Shown here: positions 46,523 to 55,520 of the stretch, one piece after another
Layout of the letters: each line of letters opens with the position of its first letter
Numbering within the stretch: position 1 is the first letter of the stretch
Source of the DNA: an uncultured Prevotella sp.
Lineage (GTDB): Bacteria > Bacteroidota > Bacteroidia > Bacteroidales > Bacteroidaceae
Assembly (NCBI GenBank): GCA_944320235.1
Contig: CALUGQ010000028.1
Coordinates: forward strand, 1-64,000
DNA length: 64,000 nucleotides
Direction: 5' to 3'
Notes under the pieces: model-generated
What the model was told of the DNA's origin: nothing
Database searches by the model: none
Seen by the model: only the letters and a program-made list of their open reading frames with translations
Made by a program: the position numbers and the translations under genes

Positions 46523-48541
46523 ATGAACGACAAGAAACTAATGACACTTGCAGCCGACAACATTCGCATACTGGCTGCATCGATGGTAGAGAAAGCCAAG
46601 TCGGGCCACCCGGGCGGAGCCATGGGCGGTGCCGATTTCATAAACGTGCTGTTCTCCGAATTCCTCGTGTACGACCCCGAGAACCCCTCATGGGAGGGCC
46701 GCGACCGCTTCTTCCTCGACCCGGGCCACATGTCGCCGATGCTCTATTCAGCGCTCTGCCTGCAGGGCAAGTTCACGCTCGACGAGCTTAAGGAGTTCCG
46801 CCAGTGGGGCTCTCCCACCCCTGGCCACCCAGAGCGCGACATTGAGCGCGGCATTGAGAACACCTCTGGCCCGCTCGGCCAGGGCCACACCTTCGCCGCC
46901 GGCGCTGCCGTGGCAGAGAAGTTCCTCGAAGCCCGCCTTGGCAAGGAAGTCATGCAGCACAAGGTATACGCATACATCTCTGACGGCGGAGTGGAGGAAG
47001 AAATCTCCCAAGGCACAGGCCGCATTGCCGGCATACTCGGCCTCAACAACCTCATCATGTTCTACGACTCAAACGAGATACAGCTCTCCACCGAGTGCAA
47101 CGTTGTGATGAATGAAGACACCGAGGCCAAGTACAAGGCATGGGGATGGAACGTAATCAAAATCAACGGCAACGATGCCGACGAGATTCGCGAGGCCCTC
47201 AAGGCTGCGCAGAAAGAAGAGAAGCGCCCCACCCTCATCATTGGCAAGACGGTGATGGGCAAAGGCGCGCTCAAGGCCGACGGCACGAGCTATGAGCACA
47301 ACATCGGCACACACGGCGCACCACTGGGAGGCGACGCATATGTGAACACCATCAAGAACCTCGGCGGCAATCCCGACGAACCGTTCACAATCTTCCCCGA
47401 GGTGGCAAAGCTCTATGCTGACCGCAAGGAAGAACTGAAAAAAATCGTCGCCAAGCGCCACGCAGCCGAAGCTGAATGGGCAAAGGCCAACCCCGAGAAA
47501 GCTGCCTTGATGAAAGAATGGTTCAGCGGCAAGGCTCCCAAGGTGGATTGGAGCGTGCTCACCCAGAAAGAAGGCTCTGCCACCCGCGCAGCCAGCGCAG
47601 CCTGCCTTGGCGTGCTCGCCGAGCAGGTACCCAACATGATTTGCGCCTCTGCCGACCTTTCAAACTCTGACAAGACCGACGGTTTCCTGAAAAAGACCCA
47701 CGCACTGCAGGCCGACGACTTCAGCGGAGCATTCTTCCAGGCCGGTGTAGCCGAGCTGACCATGGCTTGCATGTGCATCGGTATGTACCTGCATGGCGGT
47801 GTCATCCCTGCCTGCGGCACATTCTTTGTATTCTCAGACTACATGAAGCCCGCCGTGCGCATGGCTGCACTGATGGAAGTGCCCATCAAGTTCATCTGGA
47901 CTCACGACGCATTCCGCGTCGGCGAAGATGGCCCCACCCACGAACCCGTTGAGCAGGAAGCACAGATACGCCTCATGGAGAAGCTGAAAAACCACCACGG
48001 ACGCGACAGCGTGCGCGTGTTCCGCCCGGCCGATGCCGACGAGACCACCGTCTGCTGGGCCATGGCCATGGAGAATACCGAGACTCCGACAGCTCTCATA
48101 TTCTCACGCCAGAACATAGCCAAGCTGCCCGCAGGCAACGACTATGAGCTGGCCCGCAAGGGGGCATATGTAGTGGCCGGCAGCGACGCTGACTATGACA
48201 TCATACTGCTGGCCGACGGCTCGGAGGTGTCTACGCTCGTAGCCGGAGCCGAACTGCTGCGCAAGGACGGCATCAAGGTGCGCATAGTGAGCGCCCCGAG
48301 CGAAGGCCTGTTCCGCAGCCAGCCACGCGAGTATCAGGAGAGCGTGCTGCCAAGCGGCGCCAAGGTATTCGGCATGACGGCCGGCCTGCCCGTAACGCTC
48401 GAAGGACTTGCCGGTGCCAACGGCCGCGTGTTCGGCATGCCGAGCTTCGGCTTCTCAGCCCCGTACAAAGTGCTCGACGAAAAACTGGGCTACACGGCTG
48501 AAAACGTGTACATGCAGGTGAAAGACTTCATAGCTGAATGA
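46523..48541 (+). CDS. tkt: Transketolase
   Basis: The 672-residue thiamine-diphosphate enzyme moves two-carbon units between pentose and triose phosphates. The N-terminal part has KSGHPGGAMGGADF, GPLGQGH and the ThDP motif region GDGxxEEG-like ISDGGVEEEISQGTGRIAG; the middle has FIWTHDAFRVGEDGPTHEPVEQ and the C-terminal domain is complete. It is 22 bases after the GH43 gene, within the arabinose operon, where it handles the xylulose 5-phosphate made by AraD. A second housekeeping copy may exist elsewhere. Confidence 0.96.
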   Translation: MNDKKLMTLAADNIRILAASMVEKAKSGHPGGAMGGADFINVLFSEFLVYDPENPSWEGRDRFFLDPGHMSPMLYSALCLQGKFTLDELKEFRQWGSPTPGHPERDIERGIENTSGPLGQGHTFAAGAAVAEKFLEARLGKEVMQHKVYAYISDGGVEEEISQGTGRIAGILGLNNLIMFYDSNEIQLSTECNVVMNEDTEAKYKAWGWNVIKINGNDADEIREALKAAQKEEKRPTLIIGKTVMGKGALKADGTSYEHNIGTHGAPLGGDAYVNTIKNLGGNPDEPFTIFPEVAKLYADRKEELKKIVAKRHAAEAEWAKANPEKAALMKEWFSGKAPKVDWSVLTQKEGSATRAASAACLGVLAEQVPNMICASADLSNSDKTDGFLKKTHALQADDFSGAFFQAGVAELTMACMCIGMYLHGGVIPACGTFFVFSDYMKPAVRMAALMEVPIKFIWTHDAFRVGEDGPTHEPVEQEAQIRLMEKLKNHHGRDSVRVFRPADADETTVCWAMAMENTETPTALIFSRQNIAKLPAGNDYELARKGAYVVAGSDADYDIILLADGSEVSTLVAGAELLRKDGIKVRIVSAPSEGLFRSQPREYQESVLPSGAKVFGMTAGLPVTLEGLAGANGRVFGMPSFGFSAPYKVLDEKLGYTAENVYMQVKDFIAE

Positions 48542-48548
48542 CCCGGCC

Positions 48549-48992
48549 ATGGACATAAAGACAATAGGACTGGCATCCGACCACGCCGGCTTCGAGCTGA
48601 AACAGTATGTGATGGAATACTGCCGCGCCCACGGCTACGCCTACAAGGACTACGGCACATACTCCACCGAGAGCTGCGACTACCCTGATTACGGCCATGC
48701 GCTCGCAAAAGGCATAGAGGCTGGCGAGGTATACCCAGGCATAGCCATCTGCGGCAGCGGCGAGGGAATCAGCATGACGCTCAACAAGCACCAGGGCATA
48801 CGGGCCGCACTTTGCTGGATGCCTGAGATTGCACACCTGGCGCGCCAGCACAACAATGCCAACGTGCTGGTTATGCCAGGCCGGTTCATTGGCAAGGACA
48901 TGGCCAAGGACATAATGGACGAGTTCTTCGCCACCGACTTTGAGGGCGGACGCCACCAGAAGCGCATTGACAAGATGCCGCTCGGCCGCTGA
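48549..48992 (+). CDS. rpiB: Ribose-5-phosphate isomerase B
   Basis: The 147-residue RpiB-family protein begins IGLASDHAGFELKQY (phosphate-binding His/Asp) and carries the catalytic Cys in AICGSGEGISMTLNK; later RQHNNANVLVMPGRF is typical. It interconverts ribose 5-phosphate and ribulose 5-phosphate, supplying the transketolase partner. It starts seven bases after tkt and ends the operon before the terminator at 49070-49108. Confidence 0.95.
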   Translation: MDIKTIGLASDHAGFELKQYVMEYCRAHGYAYKDYGTYSTESCDYPDYGHALAKGIEAGEVYPGIAICGSGEGISMTLNKHQGIRAALCWMPEIAHLARQHNNANVLVMPGRFIGKDMAKDIMDEFFATDFEGGRHQKRIDKMPLGR

Positions 48993-49069
48993 CACCTCAA
49001 CTGCGGCAACCTACAATGAAGTTGCCGGCTCTCAAGGCCACGGTGCGGAATGCGCCGCCACATTTTAAC

Positions 49070-49108
49070 AGCCGGGGTTGCAAGCCATATTGCAGCCCCG
49101 GCTTTTTT
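49070..49108 (+). terminator. Rho-independent terminator of the arabinose operon
   Basis: A 14-base stem (AGCCGGGGTTGCAA against TTGCAGCCCCGGCT, one G-T pair), loop GCCATA, then a T run. It lies 77 bases after the rpiB stop. Confidence 0.88.
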
Positions 49109-49224
49109 GCATCCTCACTCCTTGGCAGAAAAACAAACCCAAATGCAAAATGTCACCAGTGAACACAAAACAAGCCTGCTCATACACTGCGCAAGCCAGC
49201 CTGCAACACGCAAGAGCAAACCTT

Positions 49225-49299
49225 ACGGGCCGTCTTGCATTGCCAAACGGGCCGTCTTGAGGTGCAAGATGGCCCGTTTCGCAGCCTAAAACGGCACAT
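49225..49299 (+). repeat. 22-bp-period intergenic repeat array 6
   Basis: Cores at 49225 (ACGGGCCGT), 49247 (ACGGGCCGT), 49269 (ATGGCCCGT) and 49291 (ACGGCACAT), exactly 22 bases apart, linked by CTTGCATTGCCAA, CTTGAGGTGCAAG and TTCGCAGCCTAAA. The best-preserved array together with array 3. Confidence 0.8.
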
Positions 49300-49568
49300 A
49301 CCTGCAAGTCATTGACAATCAACCTGTTGGCACAGCAATGCAAAAAGAGCTGTGCGATGTCATGAAATATTCGAGCCAACAAGCATATTTTATAGGATAT
49401 TTCAACTAAATTTGCACCGGCAGGCATAGCACGCAACTGCCACTATGCCCAACGGCACGACAAAGCCAATGACGATTGCCTGCCAAACTTGGCAATGGCG
49501 CCAAGCTTTAACGGCTGCATGACACCATATTTAAGACAAAGAACCCCATAGAAAGGAAAACAAGCACA

Positions 49569-50252
49569 ATGGAAATAGAACCGATAGCAAGATTCTGCTC
49601 ACCGTTCACGTCGAAGTTCGGCATACCGCGCCAGAGCGGCGTGGTACCCGAACTGCGCGGACGCATAGTGATGCTGCCACCATACAACTCTGCCGACCCG
49701 CTGCGAGGGCTCGACGGATACGACTACCTGTGGCTGATATGGGGATTCTCTGCCAACGAGGGGGCAGCGAAACACCTGACAGTGCGCCCTCCGCGCCTTG
49801 GGGGCAACGAGCGCATGGGCGTGTTCGCCACGCGCTCCCCGTTCCGCCCTAACAACATCGGGCTGTCGGCCGTAAAGATTGAAAGCATCAACCTCGAAGC
49901 AAAAGACGGCCCGGAGATATGCGTAAGCGGGGCCGACCTGATGGACGGCACACCCATATACGACATAAAACCCTACATAGCGTTCACCGACAGCCACGCA
50001 GAGGCCCGCAGCGGCATCGTTGACTCAGAGGCGTGGAGCACCTTGGCCGTTGCCGACCCGGACGGCTTGCTGGCCTACATGGACAGGGAAGAGGCCGCCG
50101 CCCTGGCACACACGCTGGAGCAGGACCCGCGACCGCACTACCACGACGACCCGTTGCGCATTTACGGCATGCCTTTCGGCCCATGGGAAGTGCGCTTCAG
50201 AGTCTGCGGAGGGCAGCTTACCATCGTTTCGCTCACACGCATCAGGGAGTGA
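49569..50252 (+). CDS. trmO: tRNA (N6-threonylcarbamoyladenosine37-N6)-methyltransferase, TrmO family
   Basis: The 227-residue protein belongs to the TsaA/TrmO (UPF0066) family that methylates t6A37 of tRNA using SAM. The conserved stretches are FGIPRQSGVVPELRGRI near 18, and VFATRSPFRPNNIGLSAVKI near 80. DLMDGTPIYDIKPYI near 120 is also typical. The C-terminal RIYGMPFGPWEVRF extension is common in Bacteroidetes forms. It ends three bases from the stop of the convergent DUF4230 gene. Confidence 0.92.
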   Translation: MEIEPIARFCSPFTSKFGIPRQSGVVPELRGRIVMLPPYNSADPLRGLDGYDYLWLIWGFSANEGAAKHLTVRPPRLGGNERMGVFATRSPFRPNNIGLSAVKIESINLEAKDGPEICVSGADLMDGTPIYDIKPYIAFTDSHAEARSGIVDSEAWSTLAVADPDGLLAYMDREEAAALAHTLEQDPRPHYHDDPLRIYGMPFGPWEVRFRVCGGQLTIVSLTRIRE

Positions 50253-50255
50253 AAA

Positions 50256-50864
50256 CTATTCTTTTTCAAACCTGATTATTATGTTCTCAAACCCCATGGC
50301 GCGGAGCATGCCACGAAACTGCGCATCGGCATTGTTCTCTGCACTGCGTATGTTGGCCCGGGTGAAACCGTGGCTGAACATCTGGTTGTAAGCGCGGCGG
50401 TACATGGCTTCACGGTCGGCGGCAGTCCAACGGCCACTCTCGAAAAACGACTTGGTGCGGGCCTCGTCGATGAAGTCATGGTCAAGCAGGCTGATGGGCG
50501 GCAACGTCACGACCACCGTGTCGCCCACGGCTGCAATCCAACCCGGCTTCGCCTTGCCCAGGTCGATGCCAAAGCGCATCGTGCCATAATATATGCGTAC
50601 AAGATGGTCGTCGCGGAAGAATCCGCGGCGCACGGTGTCAACCAGTTCCTCGTCGCTGACGGAGAGGAACTCCCACTGGCCAATGGCCTTGATGGCGGTT
50701 ATCTGCTCCGGGGTTATCTCTATCTTCTTGTCAGAACCAACAGCCACAGAGCTGCGACGCAGCGAGTGCGACACCCAGACTACCGCGCAGGCCACGGCCA
50801 CCAAGGCAAGGGCAATGGCCGCAAGGCGCAAATTGGATATTTTCCCAAGCAGTTTTTTCATCAT
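50256..50864 (-). CDS. DUF4230 protein, membrane-anchored
   Basis: The 202-residue protein has one N-terminal membrane helix (LAAIALALVAVACAVVWV) and an outside domain with GQWEFLSVSDEELVD, YYGTMRFGIDLGKAKP and VTLPPISLLDHDFIDEARTK, matching DUF4230. Function unknown; the repeated hydrophobic-strand pattern suggests a periplasmic beta-rich protein. Its ATG overlaps the stop of the related gene before it by four bases (ATGA). Confidence 0.82.
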   Translation of the reverse strand: MMKKLLGKISNLRLAAIALALVAVACAVVWVSHSLRRSSVAVGSDKKIEITPEQITAIKAIGQWEFLSVSDEELVDTVRRGFFRDDHLVRIYYGTMRFGIDLGKAKPGWIAAVGDTVVVTLPPISLLDHDFIDEARTKSFFESGRWTAADREAMYRRAYNQMFSHGFTRANIRSAENNADAQFRGMLRAMGFENIIIRFEKE

Positions 50865-51532
50865 TCAACGGTTGACTTGTCAAGTAAGATGCTTAAGTCG
50901 CTGTCAGTATATTCCTTGCGGAATGCAATGGTTATGTCGCCCTCATCATACCCCATCTGCACAACCATGGGTATGAGCACGCGGGCAGCATTCTCGCGCG
51001 CAGTCTCAATGATGCCCATGCGCGGTATGGCGGCAATGATGGCAGCCCGCCCCTGCCGCTCAAAATCGGCCATCTCAGCGTCTGTGAAACGCGAGCGCGT
51101 AAGCGCCACATACTCCTTGGTGTTCTTGTGGTCTACCTTGCTGCTGGTAAGCATCACCTTCGGGTCTGGCAGTATGATGGTTATCTCCTTGCCCCGGCGC
51201 TCGACATTGCGCTCGGAAAACCCGCTGAAGTCAATGTAAGCCTTCAGCTTGGCATCCATAGGGATTGCTATCTTGCGGTCGCCGAGCGGCAGCTTGATGT
51301 TGAAATCACGGTTGAGCACGTTGCCCTTTAGGCGTACAATGTCGTCATAGGTAACAATCTTGTGAATGTCATACTCCGCCGTATACAGCCGCGAGCACTT
51401 CTGCACCTGCATGATGAGCATCGGCACGGTGTCGATGGCCGCAGGGACCGACGGGCCGCCTCTTCCATCACGCCGCGAGCATGAACAAGCCATGGCGGCA
51501 CATACAATGAATAAAAGCAATATCTGTCTCAT
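50861..51532 (-). CDS. DUF4230 lipoprotein
   Basis: The start at 51532 gives a lipoprotein signal (MRQILLLFIVCAAMACSC); an upstream frame adds residues with no signal character. The 223-residue product has CSRLYTAEYDIHKIVTYDD, AYIDFSGFSERN and ITIILPDPKVMLTSSKVDH, and ends with an Arg/Ala-rich helix and FRKEYTDSDL. It is a paralogue of the next gene with the same DUF4230 layout, so the pair may form a heteromer. A minus -7 box TATCTTTG is at 51651-51658. Confidence 0.82.
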   Translation of the reverse strand: MRQILLLFIVCAAMACSCSRRDGRGGPSVPAAIDTVPMLIMQVQKCSRLYTAEYDIHKIVTYDDIVRLKGNVLNRDFNIKLPLGDRKIAIPMDAKLKAYIDFSGFSERNVERRGKEITIILPDPKVMLTSSKVDHKNTKEYVALTRSRFTDAEMADFERQGRAAIIAAIPRMGIIETARENAARVLIPMVVQMGYDEGDITIAFRKEYTDSDLSILLDKSTVE

Positions 51533-51883
51533 TTCAGCATACATTTTCGCAGTCACCGGCTCCGTGGATGCCAAGCCCATGCTGTCATACCGCAAAAGGG
51601 CGAAAAGCAACACGGTGGCCCGGCTTGCCCAGTGCGCAACTTGCCTTGTGCAAAGATACGGAAAATATCAATATAAGTGCCTAACAGCCATGTCTTTTTA
51701 TCAAGCATACACAATATAAATGAGACTGACTGAAAGAAAATCCTTATGCCGGACAGGGGAAAAACGGGCATGAAACCTTTTTTTCAGCCATGAAGATTAA
51801 ACCAAAACAAATCCTGTGCGTCATAATAGTGGTTGCAACCAATTGGCAAAAGAAAAGTTGGACACTCAAAAACAGTAAAGACA
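51533..51883. other. Divergent intergenic region, 351 bases
   Basis: It holds the minus -7 box at 51651-51658. Two adjoining palindromes, GGTTGCAACC (51831-51840) and CCAATTGG (51839-51846), lie 38 bases before the gene at 51884. No plus-strand promoter of consensus form was found. Confidence 0.55.
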
Positions 51884-52351
51884 ATGAGAAAAACGATAGT
51901 AGGGCTGATGGCCACCTTCATGATTGGTGCGACCGCAATGGCTCAAAGCCAGGCAACTGACAATACGGAACGCATACAGAAACGCACGGAATATGTAGCA
52001 AAGAAATACGGACTTGACGACTCGCAGGCCAAAAAGCTCTTGGAGCTCAACACGAAATATGCTGATGTGATGGTTCCAAGGATGGCTCCAAAAGGCGGAA
52101 GGCGAGGCGGAAGGGCCATGGGCCAGAGGCCACGTGGCGGCAATGGAATCCCGCAAATGAGGCGCGACTCAACCGCACGCCGCCCGCAAATGACCGAGGA
52201 ACAAAGGGCAAAGTTCGAGGAGAGACTGAAGCAAATGGAAGAGCAGCGCAATGCCTATGACAAGGAACTGCAGGCCATCATGACCGAAGCCCAATACAAG
52301 AACTACAAAGCAGACATAGAAAAGCGCCAAAATGCCAGGCAAAGACGATAA
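51884..52351 (+). CDS. Exported DUF4890-like basic protein
   Basis: The ATG at 51884 opens a signal peptide (MRKTIVGLMATFMIGATAMA). The mature 135 residues are highly charged: helical YVAKKYGLDDSQAKKLLELN, then an Arg/Gly-rich segment (GGRRGGRAMGQRPRGG) and a second helical pair EEQRAKFEERLKQMEEQRNA with YDKELQAIMTEAQYKNYKAD. This fits the DUF4890 proteins of Bacteroidales and recalls Spy/CpxP-like helical periplasmic proteins. Function unproven. A hairpin terminator follows at 52482-52512. Confidence 0.75.
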   Translation: MRKTIVGLMATFMIGATAMAQSQATDNTERIQKRTEYVAKKYGLDDSQAKKLLELNTKYADVMVPRMAPKGGRRGGRAMGQRPRGGNGIPQMRRDSTARRPQMTEEQRAKFEERLKQMEEQRNAYDKELQAIMTEAQYKNYKADIEKRQNARQRR

Positions 52352-52481
52352 AAAGAAACCGTTTTACATCGATTCATAGTGATTTAGGTTTATATAGGCT
52401 ACGGGCAAGCGAGCCCTATTTGTAAGATGAAAATAGGCAATAGTCTGAAAAAGGCAGAATGCTGTATTTACAAGGATAACC

Positions 52482-52512
52482 GGGGGCGCACCATGCAAAT
52501 GGAGGCGCCCCC
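52482..52512 (+). terminator. Hairpin after the DUF4890-like gene
   Basis: GGGGGCGC pairs with GCGCCCCC, with an inner CCAT/ATGG stem and GCAA loop, followed by ATTCTTTTC. It is 130 bases after the stop. Confidence 0.65.
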
Positions 52513-52628
52513 ATTCTTTTCACAAACAACCACATACACACTATTGCCAAGTCTCATTGCTTTCGTTCATATTACGCTCCTTGCAAGAAAAAGACAACCG
52601 CCAACAGGCTTGAGTCGGAAAAAATTAG

Positions 52629-52636
52629 TAACTTTG
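52629..52636 (+). promoter_or_regulatory. -7 box TAACTTTG for the gene at 52656
   Basis: TAnnTTTG match 20 bases before the ATG; the -33 element is imperfect (TTGA near 52610). Confidence 0.55.
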
Positions 52637-52655
52637 TGCTCAATAACATTCAACT

Positions 52656-53213
52656 ATGCAGATTAAACAAATCATACCAATGCTTGCCATCGGAATGATG
52701 GCGGCAACCATCTACGGATGTGGAGGAAAGAAAGAGAGCGACACGATAATCGCAACTAAGGTTGAAAAGAAAAAAACTTCGGCACCAATAAGGATGCAGG
52801 ACTATACCCAAAAGCTTGACATTGACTGGAACGGGAACAAGATGACCAGCGAAATTCACCGCAGAAGCGATGACAGTCTGAGCATGGTGGCCGACGAGAC
52901 CGGGCAAAAGTTTGTGGACAACAGCATAGAACTGACCGTAAGCAGGAGCGACGGAAGCGTGTTTTTCCACAAGACATTCACCAAACAAACATTCAGCGAG
53001 CACCTCGATGACGACTATCGCAATACCGGAATACTTGAAGGACTAGTGTTCGACAGGGTGGACGGCAACACTCTCAGATTCGCCGCAAGCGTCAGCCACC
53101 CTCAAACAGATGAATACATACCTCTCGTCGTCACGCTCTCAAAAACCGGAGCAATGGGCATTGAGCGTGACACACAGCTGGACACAAGTGCCAGCGACGA
53201 GGAAATGGAGTAA
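52656..53213 (+). CDS. DUF4738-like lipoprotein
   Basis: The 185-residue lipoprotein has a lipobox (ATIYGC, Cys22) followed by GGKKESD. The rest is a beta-rich domain: QDYTQKLDIDWNGNKMTSEI, SIELTVSRSDGSVFFHKTFT, FSEHLDDDYRNTGILEGLVF and EYIPLVVTLSKTGAM. This fits the DUF4738 family of Bacteroidales lipoproteins. Function unknown. It converges on GH105 across a long hairpin. Confidence 0.8.
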   Translation: MQIKQIIPMLAIGMMAATIYGCGGKKESDTIIATKVEKKKTSAPIRMQDYTQKLDIDWNGNKMTSEIHRRSDDSLSMVADETGQKFVDNSIELTVSRSDGSVFFHKTFTKQTFSEHLDDDYRNTGILEGLVFDRVDGNTLRFAASVSHPQTDEYIPLVVTLSKTGAMGIERDTQLDTSASDEEME

Positions 53214-53248
53214 GATTGAAGTCAAAAAGTGAAAATGCAAAAAGGTAA

Positions 53249-53316
53249 AAAAGGCTGCGCCGCTATGTTGTAGACCGATATTCAGGCATCATCTACAACG
53301 AACGGCGCAGCCTTTT
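53249..53316. terminator. Long bidirectional terminator hairpin
   Basis: AAAAGGCTGCGCCG (53249-53262) pairs with CGGCGCAGCCTTTT (53303-53316), and an inner stem GTTGTAGA/TCTACAAC extends it. Flanking AAAAAGGTA and TACCTTTTT lengthen the stem. A and T tracts on either side suit termination of both convergent genes. Confidence 0.9.
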
Positions 53317-53346
53317 CTACCTTTTTACTTTACTTATTTTTTACGT

Positions 53347-54513
53347 TTACTTCATGCGCGTAATCTCCGCACCTGCCATAAGGAATGCACCGAGACCGTA
53401 ATCATCGAAGTCTGGCTCACGGTCGTAAGTCACAGGCTGTGCCTCTTTTGGCTCCTTGCCTGTTCCCTGGACATAACCCAAGAAACCATTAGGATGGAGG
53501 CAATCTTTCACCATCGCATTCCACGCCTTGTAAATCACGGGTGCGAACTCATCAGCGTCAAGCAATCCGTGGTTCACTCCGTAAGCCATTCCGTATGCAA
53601 ACATGGCTGTTCCCGTCAGTTCTTTGCCTCCATAGTTTGACGGGTCGTGCAAGCTAACGTTCCAGAAACCGTCCTCGCGCTGCAACGGTTTAAGAGCCTT
53701 GCACATCGAAACAAGCATTGTCTCATACTCCTTGCGGTGTTGCTCGCCCGGCGGCAGCAACTCCAGCACACGCGCCATGGCCATGACAATCCATCCGTTG
53801 CCGCGTGACCAGTAGCAGTCCTCGCCGTTCGGCTCCTTGTATGGAGGGTCGAAATCGGCATCGCGCCACCAAAGCGAGTCCTTCGGATTATAAAGTCCAT
53901 TGTCGCCGTGCTTCGTCTTGGTGAACATATACATATCGTATGCACGGTCGTAATAAGCCTTGTTGCCGGTGAGATTGCCCATCTGTATGAATATCGGCAT
54001 CGCCATCTGCACTGCATCTATCCACGACCAGTCATCAATCTTGTCTGTTGCCATCATCGTGTCTATGGCCGAGCGTATGGCAGTAATATACCTTTCCGGC
54101 TTCTTCGGGTCGCGCTGGTAAAGGTAAATGTATGTCTGCCCGGCACAAAGGTTGTCAGCGTTGCGCGGAAGCACGCCGTTCTTCGTTCCTCTCAAGCCCC
54201 ACTTGTGCTTCTCGCCCCACTCTATTGCGTAATCGATATAGCGCTGCTGAGGGTCAACTTCATACAAGTCCATGAGTCCTTCGAAGTAGCATCCGCGTGT
54301 CCAAAGGTTGGCCTCATAGTTCTTCTTGCGCGAAGGATAAGGAATAACCTGCCCCGGATCGCTCCATTTATTCATGAAATAGTCATTAGCCACACGCATG
54401 GCTGTGATGACACTCTTCTTGGAAGGCTTTGCCTCGTTTGCCGCCCCTGCCGGCAAGGCCGCTGCAAATAGAGCCACGCACAGGATCGGCGAGATTAGTT
54501 TCTTCAGTTTCAT
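53347..54513 (-). CDS. GH105/GH88-type unsaturated glucuronyl/galacturonyl hydrolase
   Basis: The 388-residue exported protein (signal MKLKKLISPILCVALFAAALPAGA) has the alpha/alpha-barrel of YteR-like enzymes, with EANLWTRGCYFEGLMDLYEV, WIDAVQMAMPIFIQMG (Asp166, matching the YteR catalytic Asp) and YWSRGNGWIVMAMARVLE. Such enzymes hydrate the double bond of sugars left by pectin lyases, releasing an unsaturated galacturonyl unit. No pectate lyase is nearby, but uxaA at 17763 handles the later step of galacturonate use. It is monocistronic. Confidence 0.9.
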   Translation of the reverse strand: MKLKKLISPILCVALFAAALPAGAANEAKPSKKSVITAMRVANDYFMNKWSDPGQVIPYPSRKKNYEANLWTRGCYFEGLMDLYEVDPQQRYIDYAIEWGEKHKWGLRGTKNGVLPRNADNLCAGQTYIYLYQRDPKKPERYITAIRSAIDTMMATDKIDDWSWIDAVQMAMPIFIQMGNLTGNKAYYDRAYDMYMFTKTKHGDNGLYNPKDSLWWRDADFDPPYKEPNGEDCYWSRGNGWIVMAMARVLELLPPGEQHRKEYETMLVSMCKALKPLQREDGFWNVSLHDPSNYGGKELTGTAMFAYGMAYGVNHGLLDADEFAPVIYKAWNAMVKDCLHPNGFLGYVQGTGKEPKEAQPVTYDREPDFDDYGLGAFLMAGAEITRMK

Positions 54514-54761
54514 AACGATTGATTTAATACGTATTTATTGTTAATTTATAGTTTTATATCATCAATGTTTCCTCTTTCGCGCATCATAATTTGCATATCT
54601 GAAGCACATAAACGCCTCACACTGCCATCGGCAGAGGCACTTCGTCAATGCCACCGGCGCACACATACATTGCAAAAATACTACTTTAATCCTGCAATCA
54701 AGGGGAAGCGGGCTTGCATTTAGTCTATTTTAACAACAAACAACACCCCAGCATAACTGCA

Positions 54762-55502
54762 CTACCGCGCGACCACGGGCCGGGCAAGCTCATCCCAACA
54801 GTCACGCAGGTCTGTCATGCACCCGAACACTATGCCTGCGCCTTCGTCTGAAAGCATCTGCGAGGGTAGCGGCCCGGTATTCACAGCCACAGTGAACACC
54901 TTTGCCGCCACGCCGGCGCGCACTCCGAGCGGTGCATTCTCCACCACGACGGCCTCCCAAGGCTCAACCTCCGCCTTGGCCAAGCCCTTTAAATAAGGTT
55001 CGGGATGGGGCTTGCCGCGGCTTACATCGAAACTCGACACAATCAAGTCAGGGCTTACAAGCCCCCGGAAGTCATCAGCGAGCTTTTCGAGCAGCGAATG
55101 CTGGCCGCTGCCTGTCACCACGACAATCTTCATTCCCATGCTCTTTATATTGCGCTGCAGGTCGACCACACCCTCCATTATCTTCGCCTGAGGACACAGT
55201 GAGAACAGCCTCGACTTCTCTGCATACATCCGTTGTGCCTCTTCGTCGCTTAACTCGCGGTGCCACTGCTCCCGCGCCTTGAGCTTTATGGTCTCCACCC
55301 CGCGCATTCCTTCATACTTGTAAGCCTCAGCCTCTGTCATGTCGATGCCGAACCCCGCCATCGACTCATGCCAGCTGCGCGCATGATTGGGCATGGAATC
55401 ATAGAGAACGCCATCCATGTCGAAAAGAACGGCCTTGGGGCAGAATTCCCCAAAGCCGTTCTTACGCAAATATTCTTCTATCTTATCCTGATACATTTCC
55501 AT
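54762..55502 (-). CDS. HAD-superfamily hydrolase, beta-phosphoglucomutase-like
   Basis: The 246-residue protein has the HAD motif I FDMDGVLYDS (Asp28, Asp30), a cap domain, motif II VVTGSGQHS, motif III Lys in RGKPHPEPYL and motif IV ENAPLGVRAG. It is closest in layout to the beta-phosphoglucomutase/phosphatase group, but the substrate is uncertain. It follows pgi by 18 bases and ends the lysS-gpsA-pgi cluster, an order conserved in Bacteroidales. Confidence 0.85.
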   Translation of the reverse strand: MEMYQDKIEEYLRKNGFGEFCPKAVLFDMDGVLYDSMPNHARSWHESMAGFGIDMTEAEAYKYEGMRGVETIKLKAREQWHRELSDEEAQRMYAEKSRLFSLCPQAKIMEGVVDLQRNIKSMGMKIVVVTGSGQHSLLEKLADDFRGLVSPDLIVSSFDVSRGKPHPEPYLKGLAKAEVEPWEAVVVENAPLGVRAGVAAKVFTVAVNTGPLPSQMLSDEGAGIVFGCMTDLRDCWDELARPVVAR

Positions 55503-55520
55503 TCAATCTGTCTGTAATTG

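Larger units (their letters stand above)
48993..49568. other. Intergenic region, 576 bases
   Basis: It contains the operon terminator (49070-49108), repeat array 6 (49225-49299) and a possible plus -7 box TAAATTTG at 49407-49414 for trmO, which would leave a leader of about 150 bases. No gene is seen. Confidence 0.65.
52352..52655. other. Intergenic region, 304 bases
   Basis: It contains the terminator at 52482-52512 and the -7 box TAACTTTG at 52629-52636 of the next gene. Nothing else was recognised. Confidence 0.6.
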
